From Stenopsyche tienmushanensis (taxonomy: Eukaryota > Arthropoda > Insecta > Trichoptera > Stenopsychidae): a stretch of 64,000 nucleotides of DNA. The notes beneath the pieces are model-generated. The model made no database searches. It was not told where the DNA came from and saw nothing but the letters and a program-made list of their open reading frames with translations. Every line of letters begins with the position of its first letter. Position 1 is the first letter of the stretch. Location of the stretch: contig WACJ01000108.1 in the NCBI GenBank assembly GCA_008973525.1, forward strand, positions 248,001 through 312,000. The letters are read 5' to 3'. Below are positions 1 through 11,920 of this stretch, one piece after another. A program made the position numbers and the translations under genes.

Positions 1-560
1 GCGCCCCCGGCCGGGCGACGCGACCCGAGACGGGGTCGTCGACCGGCCGGCGGGACGCCGTCGCGGGGCGGTCCGGAGGGGCGGGCGGGCCGCCGGGGGC
101 CCGACCGACGGCGGCGGGCGACCGGGCGCGCGACGCGGGACCCCGTCGAAGGGGCCCGCCTCCGTCCGCGGTCTCCCGCCGTCGTCCGGCGGGCCGGCGC
201 GTCGCCGGGTCGCCTAACCTAAAAATCGGAAATCGCGAATGTCGCGATAGATCGACGTCGCACAACTTCTCCGCTCGGAACCCGGCCGGCGACTGACACT
301 TGCCGCACCGTCGACGCATCGCCGAGCAGACCGGGGGGAGCGCGGCGGGCGGCGGGCGACGGGGAGGAAGCGACGTCGACGGCGACAACTTCGCGTCAGA
401 CGGAATGTCAGCGAGCCGGCTGTCACTCGAGCGCGGGAGCATTCAAACTCCACCGACGAATTTCGTTTCTTTCGTCTTTATTTCGACATTCGAAAATGTC
501 GGGCGCTATTGAAGGGCGCAAATAACACGCAATTTACTGTCGATAACTTCGCATCGTTGT
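1..560. promoter_or_regulatory. CpG-rich island at left edge, probable promoter or first exon
   Basis: The first 220 bases are almost entirely G and C with very many CpG dinucleotides. GC content then falls stepwise to the AT-rich background by about position 560. Elsewhere in this window, this composition occurs at the BTBD7/zinc-finger divergent promoter. Open frames exist on both strands but are low-complexity Arg/Ser/Pro-rich readings with no recognisable domain. The likely meaning is the promoter or 5' exon of a gene continuing off the left edge; direction cannot be decided. Ribosomal spacer DNA is an alternative I cannot exclude. Confidence 0.45.
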
Positions 561-1504
561 CTCACACGCGAACGTGACGATCGTCCCATTACAGCTGTCA
601 AACCACCGATAACGGTACCTTAATATTTTGTTAAGATTTATTTAATTATTCAGAGCTCCGACCTCTGAATTTGAATTTGAAGAAACGCCGGCATAGTGCG
701 TGTCGAAATAAAATATGCGTCCATTCAAATTTACGACGAAAACAAACTAGTTTTTCGATTCATACGTTGAAAGCAATACAGTGAATCAATTCGAGTAGTT
801 TTAACTGCAAATGTTCATGAGTATCTTTCGGTAGCGTACATTTAATTGCAATGCACACGTGAGTTGAACCGAACGTCAACCCGTTCCCTGCCACGATATC
901 ATATATTCACATTTTTTCGCTCGACGTTTTGACGAGTCAAAATCACTCAAAAGTATTTGTACCTGATTTCGTAGATCTCGACTATAACAAATTCTAGGTT
1001 CGGGCGTTCCGCTCTCTTAGTCGAATCTGGTCTGATTATATTAATACTGATGACGATTGACCAGTAAGAATCTTGTGAGAATCGTGCACCGTTATGAATA
1101 AACTGTTGAAATACTTATATTTCCTTGACACGCTCCATAGTCAACAATTTTACCTTTTAACATAAATGTATGAGACGATTTTGAATCGTGTATCAACAAA
1201 ACGTAATTTGCATCAAACATGTATCAAGTACAATTTATTCGAAATATTTTTAAAGGGGATTTTGTGAACTCAGAACTATGTTTATATTATGTATTTGTTT
1301 CGTCCGTGAAATCAAAGATGAATTTCGTTTCTATTTAATCGAAGTCTCTTTGCATTCTTTAATGTATTTCAATAGGGACGCTCTAAATTTACTACATTAT
1401 AGCGGCCATGTTGCTTAAATGATACTATTACAAATGCAATATATTAAATAATATATATAATTTTTTAAAAATAATATATAAAGATATTATGATAGAAAGT
1501 AACC
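561..1504. other. AT-rich intergenic stretch, nothing recognised
   Basis: No open frame of useful length, no RNA gene and no repeat end is recognised here. Composition is the AT-rich background of the window. Confidence 0.5.
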
Positions 1505-1645
1505 TAGATGCTACGTTCCGTAATCATAAAGATCTTAGAAAATGCCGCAAAAAGCCTTAAAAGAGGATGGAGTAGCCAAAATGTATGTATGCTCAATCGG
1601 TCCGCTTTTCGGACCGCTGATATAACGAATGAGCGGATCGGACAA
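1505..1645 (+). mobile_element. Fragment of hAT-like element (internal part)
   Basis: This matches an internal part of the element at 43416-44416. Both contain a 'gaaaatgccgcaaaaagcc'-like stretch, then a 'cggtccgcttttcggacc' block and 'gctgatataacgaatgagcg'. The same block recurs at about 10225-10390 and, on the other strand, near 17820-17960. Neither terminus is present, so this is a truncated copy. Confidence 0.5.
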
Positions 1646-1779
1646 AACGGACATAGTAAAACAGTGTTAGTTCTTGTAAAGTAATTTAAAATAATAAATA
1701 TTCTTAATACGTATCTCAAAGAAAAAATAAATATTTTCACAAAAATGTGAATGTTTAAAAAAAAGGTCATTTTTTGCCC

Positions 1780-2020
1780 TTATTTTTCAGTTTTTATTTT
1801 TTTTAAATAGTTAAAAATAAAAATTTGGCATAAATCTGGTAGGAACAATAGAAGGTTATATATGAAAGATAGCTGTGTTGAAAAAAGTAAAAATAAGAAA
1901 ATTTCATTCCGGTAGGACCGGCTTAGTTTCTGCGTCACTAAAATAACTATAACTCCGTAAATAATTACAATTTTGGAAAATTCTTTGTCGGATATATTCT
2001 TATAGGTCTGAACTCTAAAA
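1780..2020 (+). repeat. Dispersed repeat, copy 1
   Basis: This shares a diverged but collinear match with about 12225-12480. Common blocks include 'ttggcataaatctggtagga', 'taggaccgg(c/t)ttagtt' and 'actataactcc'-like sequence in the same order. I see no coding capacity or termini. The copy at 12.2 kb lies inside a hAT-like element, so this may be a remnant of that family. Confidence 0.4.
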
Positions 2021-2351
2021 ATATGTTAAAAACAATATCATTTTTTTCAAAATTCCATACTTATGCCATAAAATATTATTTCCAATGAAAAAAAAGTAGT
2101 GGATATCTCACACACAATTTGTTGTATTAAAATATTCATATTGTAAGACGCTACTCATTAAACTATGAAAATATTATTATCATAGAATTTTTTAGATAGA
2201 AGAGGAAATATGAGCGATTAGCGAAATTATCATAATTTGTTACCATAAGGTTCTTGCTCGACATTATAACGAGAGTCCGGGAATTAATGAAATGTTACAG
2301 CGTCCGACCGCAAAGTTAAAAATATATATAAATAAGAAGTCATTTTCCTTA

Positions 2352-2432
2352 TATCATCATCATCATAGCGCAGCCACTAACAGTCCACTACAGAACTATG
2401 GGCCTCTTCAATATCCATTCATATATAATAAT
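2352..2432 (+). repeat. LINE-type tail repeat, copy 1
   Basis: A short (ATC)n run is followed by 'gcagccactaacagtccact' and 'ctatgggcctcttcaatatc'. Copies with the same core are at 38457-38545 and 59578-59670. The motif resembles the 3' tails of insect RTE-type LINEs and derived repeats; that assignment is from memory of the family, not from a search. Confidence 0.5.
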
Positions 2433-4177
2433 TTCCTTATATAATAAGGCAAATATCGCAACATGGCATCTGTCCGCCAATGGGTTAACCTCGAGCGAGC
2501 GATTGCGCCAATCGAAGGATTTTAATGCTGAACAAACATTTGATTTTGATAAAAGATTACATTGAAAAATAACATTTTATTTGTTGAACTTCGATCCGTC
2601 GAAAAATCGGCGACCTACCTGGATTATTTTCTTCGGGCTGGAGATGGCGAATTCCGGATCAGGACTGAGACGCAGCATCCTGGGGAGGTCCTCTTCGTCC
2701 ATTGTTGTTTATGGTCTAACGAACCTGCGGGAAAAATAACAGTCGAGCGATCAAGGGATTCGAAGGAATCGATTTCAAATCAAATGTGGCGCCAAAAGTT
2801 TATTTTAACCGAGAATCGATCGATCGACTCAAGTTTTCTGTCTGTGGAAAATATGCTTTTATCTCGTTCCGATAAAAGCGACGCAAGATAAGAGTTTTGA
2901 TATAAGATTCGGAGATCGCTATCGGAATTGTGGGAACCGATTCGACGATCGATAATGGACGTGAGGTCGCTTTGAATAATAAACGAGGTCGAGAATAGAC
3001 GGAAATCGATGGCTTGACCTATCGCTTCTGATCGATATTCCACCAAATTGCATACTAAGCAATTGCATTTATTCATGCAATCCATATGCAATTGGCTCTA
3101 AAGCTTTTATATTACAACCCTCAGTTGCATTGAATGACATTCGAGAATGATCACACGTTAAAAAATATCGACACACACAAATCCCAAACGCAATTCCAAC
3201 GGATATAAGATTTTTCGTTTCTTCAAAGAAATGTTACATGATACTCGGGAAAAGCAGGACCAAATTAACCCACAAACGATCGATTATTTAAAATTAGCTC
3301 AACGTTTCGTCACGTATTTCGCATTTGCACAGAATTCAAATTTATATCCACCATAAACGTTACGCGATCCGCGCCACACTTCCAAGGTTTGTCAAAGAAA
3401 CATCAATAGATTCAATTCATTTATTAAAATAATAAATACAATTACATATATAATGACACTCGCCGAGTACGTTTGACCATATTTGTATCAAATAGCCGCA
3501 AAGTATCAAAGTTCAATCCATATATTACGATGTGTCGTAACATCAATATAACATTGGAATAAACGATTCTAGCATTTAACTTCGGTTTGGTGCGTGGTTT
3601 AAACGACAAGTATTCCTGTTATTTGGATCAAAATCCAAGTATGATTTGCTGTATTTCACAGTTGCGTCAATTATTCGATCGTCTTTCTTCGATCGGCCGA
3701 TTTCTTCGATATTTTGCTATCAGTATCCAAAATTGAGTCATTCGTGCCACTTGTCATACCTTCTGTATTCAATGAATTCAAAGCTATCTTGACGATATAC
3801 CGAGCTGTTTGTGCTTCATGTCAGTTTGGCTTCATGGTAATAAATAAATGTTTCCAATTCCAGCCGGTCGATCTAAAGAAAAACAGGTATGATTAGTGTC
3901 ACACTTATTGCTTCAAAAATAATATCAAACGATATTTTTGTCGGTGTTTTACTTTTGTCTGTGTCTTCCCAGCGGATTAAATTTTCGCTCTTTGTTTTCA
4001 ATGTTTCTTTTATCGACGGCCATTTTAAAATATCCATGTTCTCTGCAAACTTGATGTTTCACATATTTATCCTTTGAATGTCAATGTTCAATCACCTGTA
4101 ACTATTGAAGGAAGCGTGCATAATTAGAAGCATTCTTAAATAAATACAACCAATAATGCGAAATATGCAATTAATTA
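2433..4177. other. Gene-free stretch
   Basis: Short open frames occur on both strands (for example 2562-2891 plus and 2780-3091 minus), overlapping each other antiparallel. They have no domain, splice context or composition difference from their surroundings. I see no supported gene or repeat. A small palindromic AT-rich patch surrounds 3050-3095. Confidence 0.45.
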
Positions 4178-4722
4178 CAGGGTGCGGCAGAGAAAATACC
4201 TCATTTTAAACATGAATAACACAAACATTATATGAAATATCAGTTTAATTCTTTAGTCCATGTTACATGGAGACATCTAAACTTTTTATTTATTATCTTT
4301 GAAAAAATGATATCATTAAGGTGGCCTCCGTTCTGCTTGATGCATTGAAATACGGTAAATTCTTCTATAGCATCCACTTCTATTGAGTTTTTTCTGTACC
4401 GTTTGCGGCGATCTTTTCGTATAGTTGTTCCTTTTATAACATATTCTGTGACGCTAAACGTTTTTGATGAAACATCGCTGCGGCACTGTCGAAGAACATT
4501 CAAGAGATATTCATCACAATACAGTATGAAAATTTTTTCTACTTGTTTACACTTTTTAATGCATGCACAATTATAAAATAAAATCTTTGTAATCATTATT
4601 CCTATTCCTATTTGTAATTCAATACTTTGTGGTTTTGAAATTTTATTTATATCCCAAGGAAAGACTGGGAAAAGGAAACGCATTTCGCTAGAATAAAATG
4701 CACAATTTTTGGAAAGAAACAT
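4178..4722 (-). mobile_element. 3' part of a CAGGGTGCGG-terminus transposon with transposase remnant
   Basis: The left end reads CAGGGTGCGGCAGAGAAA after a TA dinucleotide. It matches the reverse complement of the right ends of the elements at 5118-5355, 8610-9321 and 56382-56625. So this copy lies on the minus strand with its 3' end at 4178. On the minus strand 4240-4722 is an open frame of 160 codons ending in a QNGGHLNDIIF motif. That motif also appears, damaged, near the 3' end of the 8610-9321 copy, so it is probably the C terminus of the family's transposase. The 5' end is not visible. TA flanks suggest a Tc1/mariner-like superfamily, but this is inference. Confidence 0.55.
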
Positions 4723-5117
4723 CTAAAGAATTGAATATGAGTAGATCTACAATTTCTGTAATTCAAATAAGGGAAGATAAAATACGAAAAAGGATTTCGA
4801 TTGGAAAATCAGTCGGTCTAAAAAATCTAAATCTTGGAAAAAATTCTATCTTCAAAACTAAGATAATATTTTTATCCCTTTGTAAATCATCAGGACAAAT
4901 TAATGTATTATTTTTCAGTATTAATAAAACGAATTTAGTCAATTTATCCTATGTTAGATTTGCAAATCCTTCGATTGAGGACGTCGTATAGATCGACCGA
5001 AACCGGTTATTTATCGAAATAGATTCGAATACCTCCAATATAACTGTTTCGTTATAATTTTATCGAAAAACAAAATATTTAACCCAAATCAGAATATGAA
5101 TTTAAATACCATTTTTA

Positions 5118-5355
5118 CGGGATGCGGCAGGGAAAGTTCCTTATTTGAAATGCGCTCCCTTTGAGCAACAGTTGTATTGGAAAGGATAAAATGGAGCTCA
5201 ATCGATAGAGCGGCTTAGGATAGATTTAGTAACGATCATGCAGTGGACTGTTTTTAAATGTTTCTCTGTAACATGAAAAAATAATTAAACAGATATATCC
5301 CATACCGTTTGAGTTTTTCATTTTTTAAATAAGGTAATTTCCCTGCCGCACTCTG
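5118..5355 (+). mobile_element. Miniature element with CAGGGTGCGG-type inverted repeats
   Basis: A 238-bp element begins CGGGATGCGGCAGGGAAAG after TA and ends with the inverse TTTCCCTGCCGCACTCTG. The terminal inverted repeats run some 18-20 bases with few mismatches. It shares subterminal sequence (CTTATTTGAAATG at the left, TTTTTTAAATAAGGTAA at the right) with the longer copy at 8610-9321. It has no coding capacity and is an internally deleted miniature relative. Confidence 0.7.
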
Positions 5356-5530
5356 CACTTTGAAGGGATTGAGAAACATTCATACAGTAAAAATGGAAAA
5401 TTTACAAAATGTATGTCGTTAAAGAAAAATATACATTTTGTCCAAGAAATGCAATGGAAATAAATTTATGGCAATCCTTAAATTCATACGTTTATTTAAG
5501 AAAACGTAAATATGAACGAAATTTAGATAC

Positions 5531-6146
5531 AATATATATATAAATGAATGTTTGTAGTCCGTTTGTTTCGTATGCGTTCTTGTATCATTCAACCGATTGC
5601 GATGAAACTTTGGGAAGTTGTTGTGTGCACACATGCAAAGGTTTTAGAATTAATACGAGCATTGTTTGTGTGGGGAATTTGTTTTGCGAGATGTTTAGTG
5701 GATGCACCATGTTGGCGCATATTGGTCTGGTGAAGGATTGAAAGAGAATGGATGCATGCAATGCAGTAGTGGAGTTTCGCTCACGATAAAGAGGGAGACA
5801 GTCAATCTTCGAGGCGAGAGTGCGCGCATGCTTTTGGATCCTCAGGGCCGTAACAAGGGGGTGGCAAAGCAAGCTCCCGCCACGGGCGCAACTGAGCTTC
5901 AGGCGTAAAACGCAGAATTGGATATGGATATTAAATTCAGGTTTTGCACCTCGCTGTGCACTTTTTTGAGCGGGCTGGCATGCTGTCGAATAGTTTTTTT
6001 TTGTTCCATTGTGAGCACACGCAGCACCCATCTTGCGCACAGCTTTTTCATGTCCAAATTTTTAGTCAATATGCGATGTACAGCATTTTTTGAAAAGCCT
6101 ACCTAAGCGCGTGTGGCAATGCACCGCATGCCGGTTACTCGCCGGT
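5531..6146 (+). mobile_element. Non-autonomous Helitron, interrupted by a hAT fragment
   Basis: This copy aligns along its length with the cleaner Helitron at 7754-8169. Shared blocks are 'tataaatgaatgtttg', 'gatgcaccatgttggcgcat', 'gcgcatgcttttggatcct' and a terminal 'gcaccgcatgccggttactc'. The alignment is interrupted after 'ggatcct', where a hAT end begins (5843). The 5' end is degenerate and the last bases (CGCCGG) have lost the CTAG terminus, so it is a decayed copy. Confidence 0.6.
5843..6104 (+). mobile_element. hAT-like element fragment inserted in a Helitron
   Basis: The start, CAGGGCCGTAACAAGGGGGT, is the same terminal repeat found at 17498 and (inverted) at 44416. The following bases ('gcccgccacgggcgcaactg'-like, then 'aaaacgcagaat') also match those copies. 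Later parts match the 43416-44416 element in reverse complement. The right terminal repeat is missing. The fragment sits inside the Helitron copy at 5531-6146, so it moved later than the Helitron. Confidence 0.6.
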
Positions 6147-7753
6147 AAGCCATAAAAATGTATAATATCAATACATTCATAATTGAAAATTTTCAAATTA
6201 TAAACTGGCTATAAATATATTAAAAGGTTTTAGGGGTTTCAAGTAAATTGCTATAAATATTCCATGAATGTACAAGGCACAAACGATAATTAAATGCTTC
6301 GTTTGAGGGTTGATATTCCTGATCTAAAATAGAATTAAAAATTCTATTTTAATCGACCGATTATGCAGATATTTCCAGAATTAGCAGCCAAAAATCATTA
6401 CGTTACCTATGAGTATATAATATCAGGTACGCATTTTATACACAGTTGCCAAATCAAGTGTTACCATCTTCACTTGTTGTAATTTTCAAGCCGTTGATAA
6501 AATCGTATGTATTATTTGATAAACGTCACTTTATTACATTATTTACTCTAGAATGATAAGAAGTACATCAGTCTGTAAACAAATATAATAACCTTGTTTC
6601 ATCGAAAGGGAAGTCTAATCGTACGTCCATAAATCAGCAAGCTACCTATTTCTACAAAACCAATTTTTGTTTCAGTCTTAAATTAAAATCTATAAAGCTG
6701 ATTTTTTGTCTACATGTAGTTTACGTTAATTGTTGATAAATAAAAGTTATCTACTTTCGATACAAAGTAGCTAGGGTTTCAATAGATGTGGCTAAAACTG
6801 TAGCGCTGTATTGTAAGTATTGCGATACTAAGTACATGTATTGTTTATTATAAGCAGCCTTGTAGGTATATGACATTTATATAATATTTATTTACATGTC
6901 TCAAATATTGTCATAAATGTCGGCAACAACATCATCGCAATAGACTCCCGTTTTGTTTACATACAATATCAAAACAACAAAATGAGAAAGAATCAGCTTT
7001 GTACGAATAATTACACATATAATGTCGCTGCATCCCGTACTATTGGGTGCGCAATGAACTCTATGCACAAATTCACCGTCGAAAGGTGTTAACCGATATG
7101 CAAAAAATTGGGCACAGACCTTGGACATTCGAAAAAGTCTCATAACTCAATTTCGACGCAATGGCTTATATAAACCATGTCCTTTTTTGGGTTGTTTTGG
7201 TGTTCAATTTCGATGTTACAATACTAAAATGTGAGCTTTGAACGATAATGGAAGCGCATTCCTGAGACGCGTTCATCAGCAGATTCAACTATGTCATCTC
7301 GACGAAAGACGGCTTTATCGAACATTGAACTTGAACTTTTAAAATAGAACAAATTTCCAATTCTATTTGATGTTTTAAAATTCAAATATTCAAAATTGAC
7401 GAAGATTGCCTTGTTTAAATTTAGTAACACTTGATCTGGCGATAAATTAAATTTGCACTGTATTTTTATGTGAATCAGAAATATTATAAAAACGTAAATG
7501 CCTAAAATTGTTTAATGCAATCATTTATTTTATACTTAAGTGTTTTTTTATTCCAGACATAAAACCAATACAAATAATAAATACCACTGGAAATTAAGAG
7601 AATTTGGACAAAAAACTTGAATTGAACTAAAATATAGCAACTCTTTAACAAGTCAACGAATTACAACCAAATTTGGTATATAAATTTGTATACACAGTTG
7701 ATTTTACAGTAGTAAACTTAATGAAACCAGATTGTGATACAAATCAATATAAA
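6147..7753. other. Gene-free stretch with a weak long-range inverted repeat
   Basis: No gene is supported. GCCAAATCAAGTGTTAC at about 6454 recurs inverted as GTAACACTTGATCTGGC at about 7424, 16 of 17 bases matching and about 1 kb apart. This may mark the ends of an old transposon, but the interior has no recognisable transposase and the match is short. Confidence 0.35.
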
Positions 7754-8169
7754 TCTTTATATATAAAAATGAATGAAAATAAAAAAGATGTTGTCCGTTT
7801 GTTTTCAATACGCTCTTATACGATTCATCCGATTGCAGTGAAACTTTGGTGAGTTGCTGAACGTGCACCCAAGAAGGTTTTCGAATTAGCACAAGCTTTG
7901 TTCGTGTGCGGAATCTGTCTTGCGAGACGTTTAACGGATGCACCATGTTGGCGCATATTGATCTGGTGAAGTGAAGCAGGGACGGGGAGAGGAAGTAGCT
8001 CTGTCGGAAGACAGTGGATCATCGATACGAGAGCGAGCGCGCGCATGCTTTTGGATCCTAGCCCTTCAGCCCACACTACACGTGGCATGAAGCAATAAAC
8101 CACTCTACGACTGCGTTTCTTTTCAGATAAGAATATGTGGCATTGCAACGCATGCCGGGTACTCGCTAG
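7754..8169 (+). mobile_element. Non-autonomous Helitron with both ends
   Basis: The element starts TCTTTATATATAAAAATGAA directly after an A and ends GGTACTCGCTAG directly before a T. This fits the Helitron rule of a 5' TC, a 3' CTRR-type end and insertion between A and T without target duplication. Just before the end is a hairpin with GGCAT/ATGCC arms (about 8138-8156). The element is 416 bp and has no RepHel coding capacity. Related sequence lies at 5531-6146, 41552-41640 (minus), within 23045-23190 (minus) and within 61850-62010 (minus). Confidence 0.75.
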
Positions 8170-8609
8170 TTTGATATAAAAACTTGACTATTAGTTAATT
8201 AAAAAAAAAACGTACATTTACAACAGCAAATTCATTGTTAACACCAACTTCAGCAACAAAAGTTTAAAAGACCTTGATGAATGATGAACGTGCATGCGAA
8301 AGTAGATTGATATCAAGTATGAATAATAATAAAGGGGCCTAAATAAAGGACTATTTCAGATAGGCTGACAATTATATGCACAAAATAAATATTATTTGTT
8401 TTTTGATTCTCTAACTCAGTGGTTCCTAATCTTTTCAGTCTTGTTAGCCCTATAACCTATCAGGGAAACTGGCCTATGGCCTACTAAAAATTACCACCGT
8501 AGAATAGCTGTTTTACTGCTGTTTAGCTGTTTTAGTATTCACCCCCAGGTTTAGAATCGCTGCTCAGTCGATAATTTTTGTATTAAAAATATTTTAGTTA
8601 AACACAATA

Positions 8610-9321
8610 CAGGGTGCAGCAGGGAAAGTTCCTTATTTGAAATGCACCTCCTTGAGCGAAAATTACTCCCAAAAGAATAGAATAGCGCTGAATCTAAATA
8701 ACAAAAGCTAAAGTTTTTTGTTATGTAAGTTTAATAACGATCAAGCAATGGACAAAAGAGAAGCGCGCGTTCGCCTTAGAGACGTAATTTTCAAGCGGCC
8801 GTTTGATCATCGGCTTTTGGTGAATAGCTTTAGGAAAACTGATGATATACAGAAAATAAATCTAGAGGTCCAAAAACCGTCAGGACACCTGAAAACATAA
8901 AGCAGTTCAGTCATTTTTGCAATATCCACGACGATTCTGTTCTTTATGCCTGCATGATTGAGGAGTTTTTTTATCAAAACTTGAAGAAATTGATGTGGGG
9001 TGGATGTCTAATGTTTACACCGATCGTCTGAAGGAATCTGGCTCAACTGAACTGGCTATCGACAATTTAGCCGTCGATATGCTGGATAGAGTGGAGAGAA
9101 GCTTAATGGAGCAGCCGAATCGGAATCAAAATGAAAAGCAGAATCTCAATGCATTGACCGGAACAGAGACCACCTTAATAATAATAATGTCATTTTTAAA
9201 ATATAATAAATACAATCTTTAAATGTCCCTTTGTAACATGGAAAAATGAATTAAACTGATATCTTCCATGCTGATTGTATTATTCATTTTTTAAATAAAG
9301 TAGTTTCCCTGCCACATCCTG
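8610..9321 (+). mobile_element. CAGGGTGCGG-family transposon, internally deleted, with transposase relics
   Basis: It begins CAGGGTGCAGCAGGGAAAG after TA and ends TTTCCCTGCCACATCCTG before TA, so it has inverted termini and a TA duplication. At 712 bp it is the longest two-ended copy in the window. Open pieces at 8718-8900 and 8995-9222 are fragments of a former reading frame. Read across frames, the last part gives a CI..N..HLN.IIF-like ending, as in the 4178-4722 copy. Stop codons and frameshifts make it non-coding now. Confidence 0.65.
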
Positions 9322-9611
9322 TATTTGTAACACACAGTGTGCTTGAAAATTCGTGCTCGAAAAATATTATTTTATATATCGTTTAATAATATTATTAAAC
9401 GATGTCAAATGTGAATAAAAACAGCTAAGTTCAAGATTCAAGCAAAGAACATCTCTGTTCTTGACATAAATTCTGGAATCACACCAGCTCGTAAAATGAA
9501 GCATTTGGTAATTGGGAAAGCAAATCAATCTCGATTTTTTAAAGGAACTACAAATATAGCATATATGTTTAAGTCACTTTAAAATTAACTCACTACTCAA
9601 AGGGTTCATTA

Positions 9612-10551
9612 CGAGAAGGGTTCAAATATAATCCGGAAATTTTCTGTACAAATTTTTGATCCCGTCACTGAAGAAAAAGGCAAGAAGTATCATATTTTAA
9701 TTATTCATTTTCTCGTAAACGAAATCAGGTGAAATTTTGAGAAGACTTGAAGCATAGTTCGGTGATGCTACTCTAAGTAAGATTCAAGTGTTTGATTGGG
9801 CCCAAAAGTCTCGTGAAGTTAAAAAACAGTCAGCTGGAAAAGTGGTATTTTGGGACCTCGAAAAGGATTTCTTTTATTGATTTTCTACATAATAGACGAT
9901 GAATGCGACCTACTACTGCCAGCTGCTGGATGATTTTAAGGCTGCGTATCGTATCAAAAGACGAAGAAAACCGATTCGAGTTGTCTTTCTGCTGTCTAGA
10001 AAGAAACTCAATACCACTAAGTCACTTATACTTGGGAACGCGCACCTTTCAGTTCAGATTTGGATCCATGTGGTAGAAGAAGGTATTTGTTTTAAAAAAA
10101 AAACTAATAATATCATAATATGTATTTGGTACACCATATGAAATTCTGAGCCTTGTATCTATTATATTTCATATCGATATTCCTATTTGTTAGAGTTGTA
10201 GTAAATATATCATGGTAAAGTAAAGGTTAGACGAGGCTGTACGAAAGTTAACCTCTGAGGGAGTTTCGTGATCGTACAGATCATAGAAAATGCTGCAAAA
10301 GGCTCTAAAATAGGGCGGAGTGGTCACAAGGTCTGTGGGTCCAACTGGTCCGCTTTTCGGAACGCTCGAACAATACGTGCGCAACTGGTTTTCGGAGCAA
10401 TCGCCTTCTTTCTTCAGTGACGACTTCCTATCTGATGATATTTTTTCTATGGAAGAGAACTATGTAGAAAAATAAGATACTCCATTTGTATTTTTATAAA
10501 TCGCTGATAAATTTGTACAGAATAATTCCGGTTTATATTTGAATCCGCTTG
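9612..10551 (+). mobile_element. Degenerate mariner-like element with inverted ends
   Basis: Left end: GGGTTCAAATATAATCCGG followed by AAATTTTCTGTACAAATTT. The right end (10500-10551) is the inverted counterpart with few mismatches, and TA dinucleotides flank both sides. Inside, 9700-10100 reads in shifting frames as mariner transposase. Pieces seen include a GKVVFWDLEKD-like stretch and NATYYCQLLDDFKAAYRIKR (frame from 9899), which matches the mariner region just before the second catalytic aspartate. Frameshifts and stops show it is dead. A hAT fragment (10225-10390) is inserted in its 3' part. Confidence 0.75.
10225..10390 (+). mobile_element. hAT-like element fragment inside a mariner
   Basis: Sequence here ('gtgatcgtacagatcataga', then 'ctggtccgcttttcgg') matches the interior of the hAT-like element at 43416-44416 in the same orientation. 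Terminal repeats are absent. Confidence 0.5.
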
Positions 10552-11920
10552 TATGAGCGAGTATTAAAATTCTGAAACAAAAATTTGTAATGTAAATATG
10601 ATATTATATTCGAAACTAAGTAAAAAAATGATGATTCGGATTATCAGTGTTTTCAATTATCCGTGCCCTTCCTCCTCGGCATTAGTTCGGATAATCGAGA
10701 ATCTACTGTTTTTATACAACATTTTAATTAAAAACGTATAAGGAAAAGTGATTGAAGTGCACAGATTTGTGCGCACGGTGTTCATAGGGTTAATTTGAAT
10801 AAATTTGGGTTATCGCTATAAAATTTTTAGTTGTTTTTTTATTTTTATTTTGCACGCAGTGAGCGAGTGTCAGAATTTCATATTTTTCAACCGCTAACTT
10901 TGAAATATTTTATTTGCACATATTGTTATCTCGATTTTTATCATGATGAGGATTTGGACTAAGCGCTTTGTTGTCGTTGAATATTTAAAGAATTAATTTG
11001 CTTCAATCGGAAAAATGATGGACAGAGAAGGCAGGAAGAGGCAGAAAACAGGTTTTCAGAGTTATGTTGGGGAATTCCAACGCATTGCGATCTGAGTGGA
11101 CGTCACGAGTGCAAAGGTTTGGCAAATTTGAGACTTGTGACCTCCGACGATAAGCGTACTTAAAAACAACAAAATAACTATTATCGATGTGACATTTTAC
11201 AGTCTGAATCGCGCCAGAGATCAAACATTGTGCGACAACGTAATCTCAATGTTCGATTCGATGCTAAAATTGAAAACATCAACGACACTCTTGTCAATAA
11301 ATTACATCGAATAAAGCTGTCATTTGGCGTTGTTGATCCTTTACCAGATGTCACCGAGGATCCAATGGTCCTTGAAGTATTGCAAATTGAGATTCACATG
11401 ATGGATGTATAATTGCATCGACGAAGGCCCTGCCATTGTGAATTGTAACGCTATCTTCGTTATCGTCGGACGGTTTATCTAGAACGAAGATAAACAGGAC
11501 GCCCACAAATATGTAGAAAAGTCGTCTTCTAAATTGTGACGAGAGCTCTAGCAGTTGTTCGATTACAACTCTCAATATCGACGATTCAAGGTCCCGCTCA
11601 ACGTTATTGCGCCAATCTTTCGTCTTGCAGAACGTCACCTTCTCCTCGAAAAAACTTGAAATTTGAGCAGACTTGACCATACAAACAATGATCCATAGCG
11701 CATTTTTTAAAGAGCGAAATGACCGGACATGTGGCAAAACGAACGGATGAAATATATACCAAAATCATGACGAAATAATACCTGAAACACGTGACCGAGA
11801 AACGACCTGCAGACGAAATAAGATAAAACAAATCGGGTGCAATGGATGATACGACAGAAGAAAGCGACTCGCAAAGGTCGGTCGTTATTCTGTCAGATTA
11901 ATGATGACAACGATGATGAC
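10552..11920. other. Gene-free stretch
   Basis: Several overlapping short open frames on both strands (11003-11224 minus, 11230-11412 plus, 11351-11831 minus) lie between about 11.0 and 11.85 kb, where GC content is slightly raised. None shows a known domain or good splice context. It may be an old transposon body, but I cannot name it. Confidence 0.35.

Noticed and set aside
2562..2891. 109-codon frame as a gene
   Set aside because: It has no ATG at its stated beginning, overlaps an antiparallel open frame, and has no recognisable domain.
4698..4991. 97-codon plus-strand frame with NMSRSTISVI as a helix-turn-helix protein
   Set aside because: The resemblance is limited to a few residues, the rest is low-complexity Lys/Ile/Asn-rich, and it adjoins a transposon remnant on the other strand.
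11003..11831. Cluster of open frames on both strands as a multi-exon gene
   Set aside because: No exon junctions with consistent phase and no recognisable protein motif could be found.
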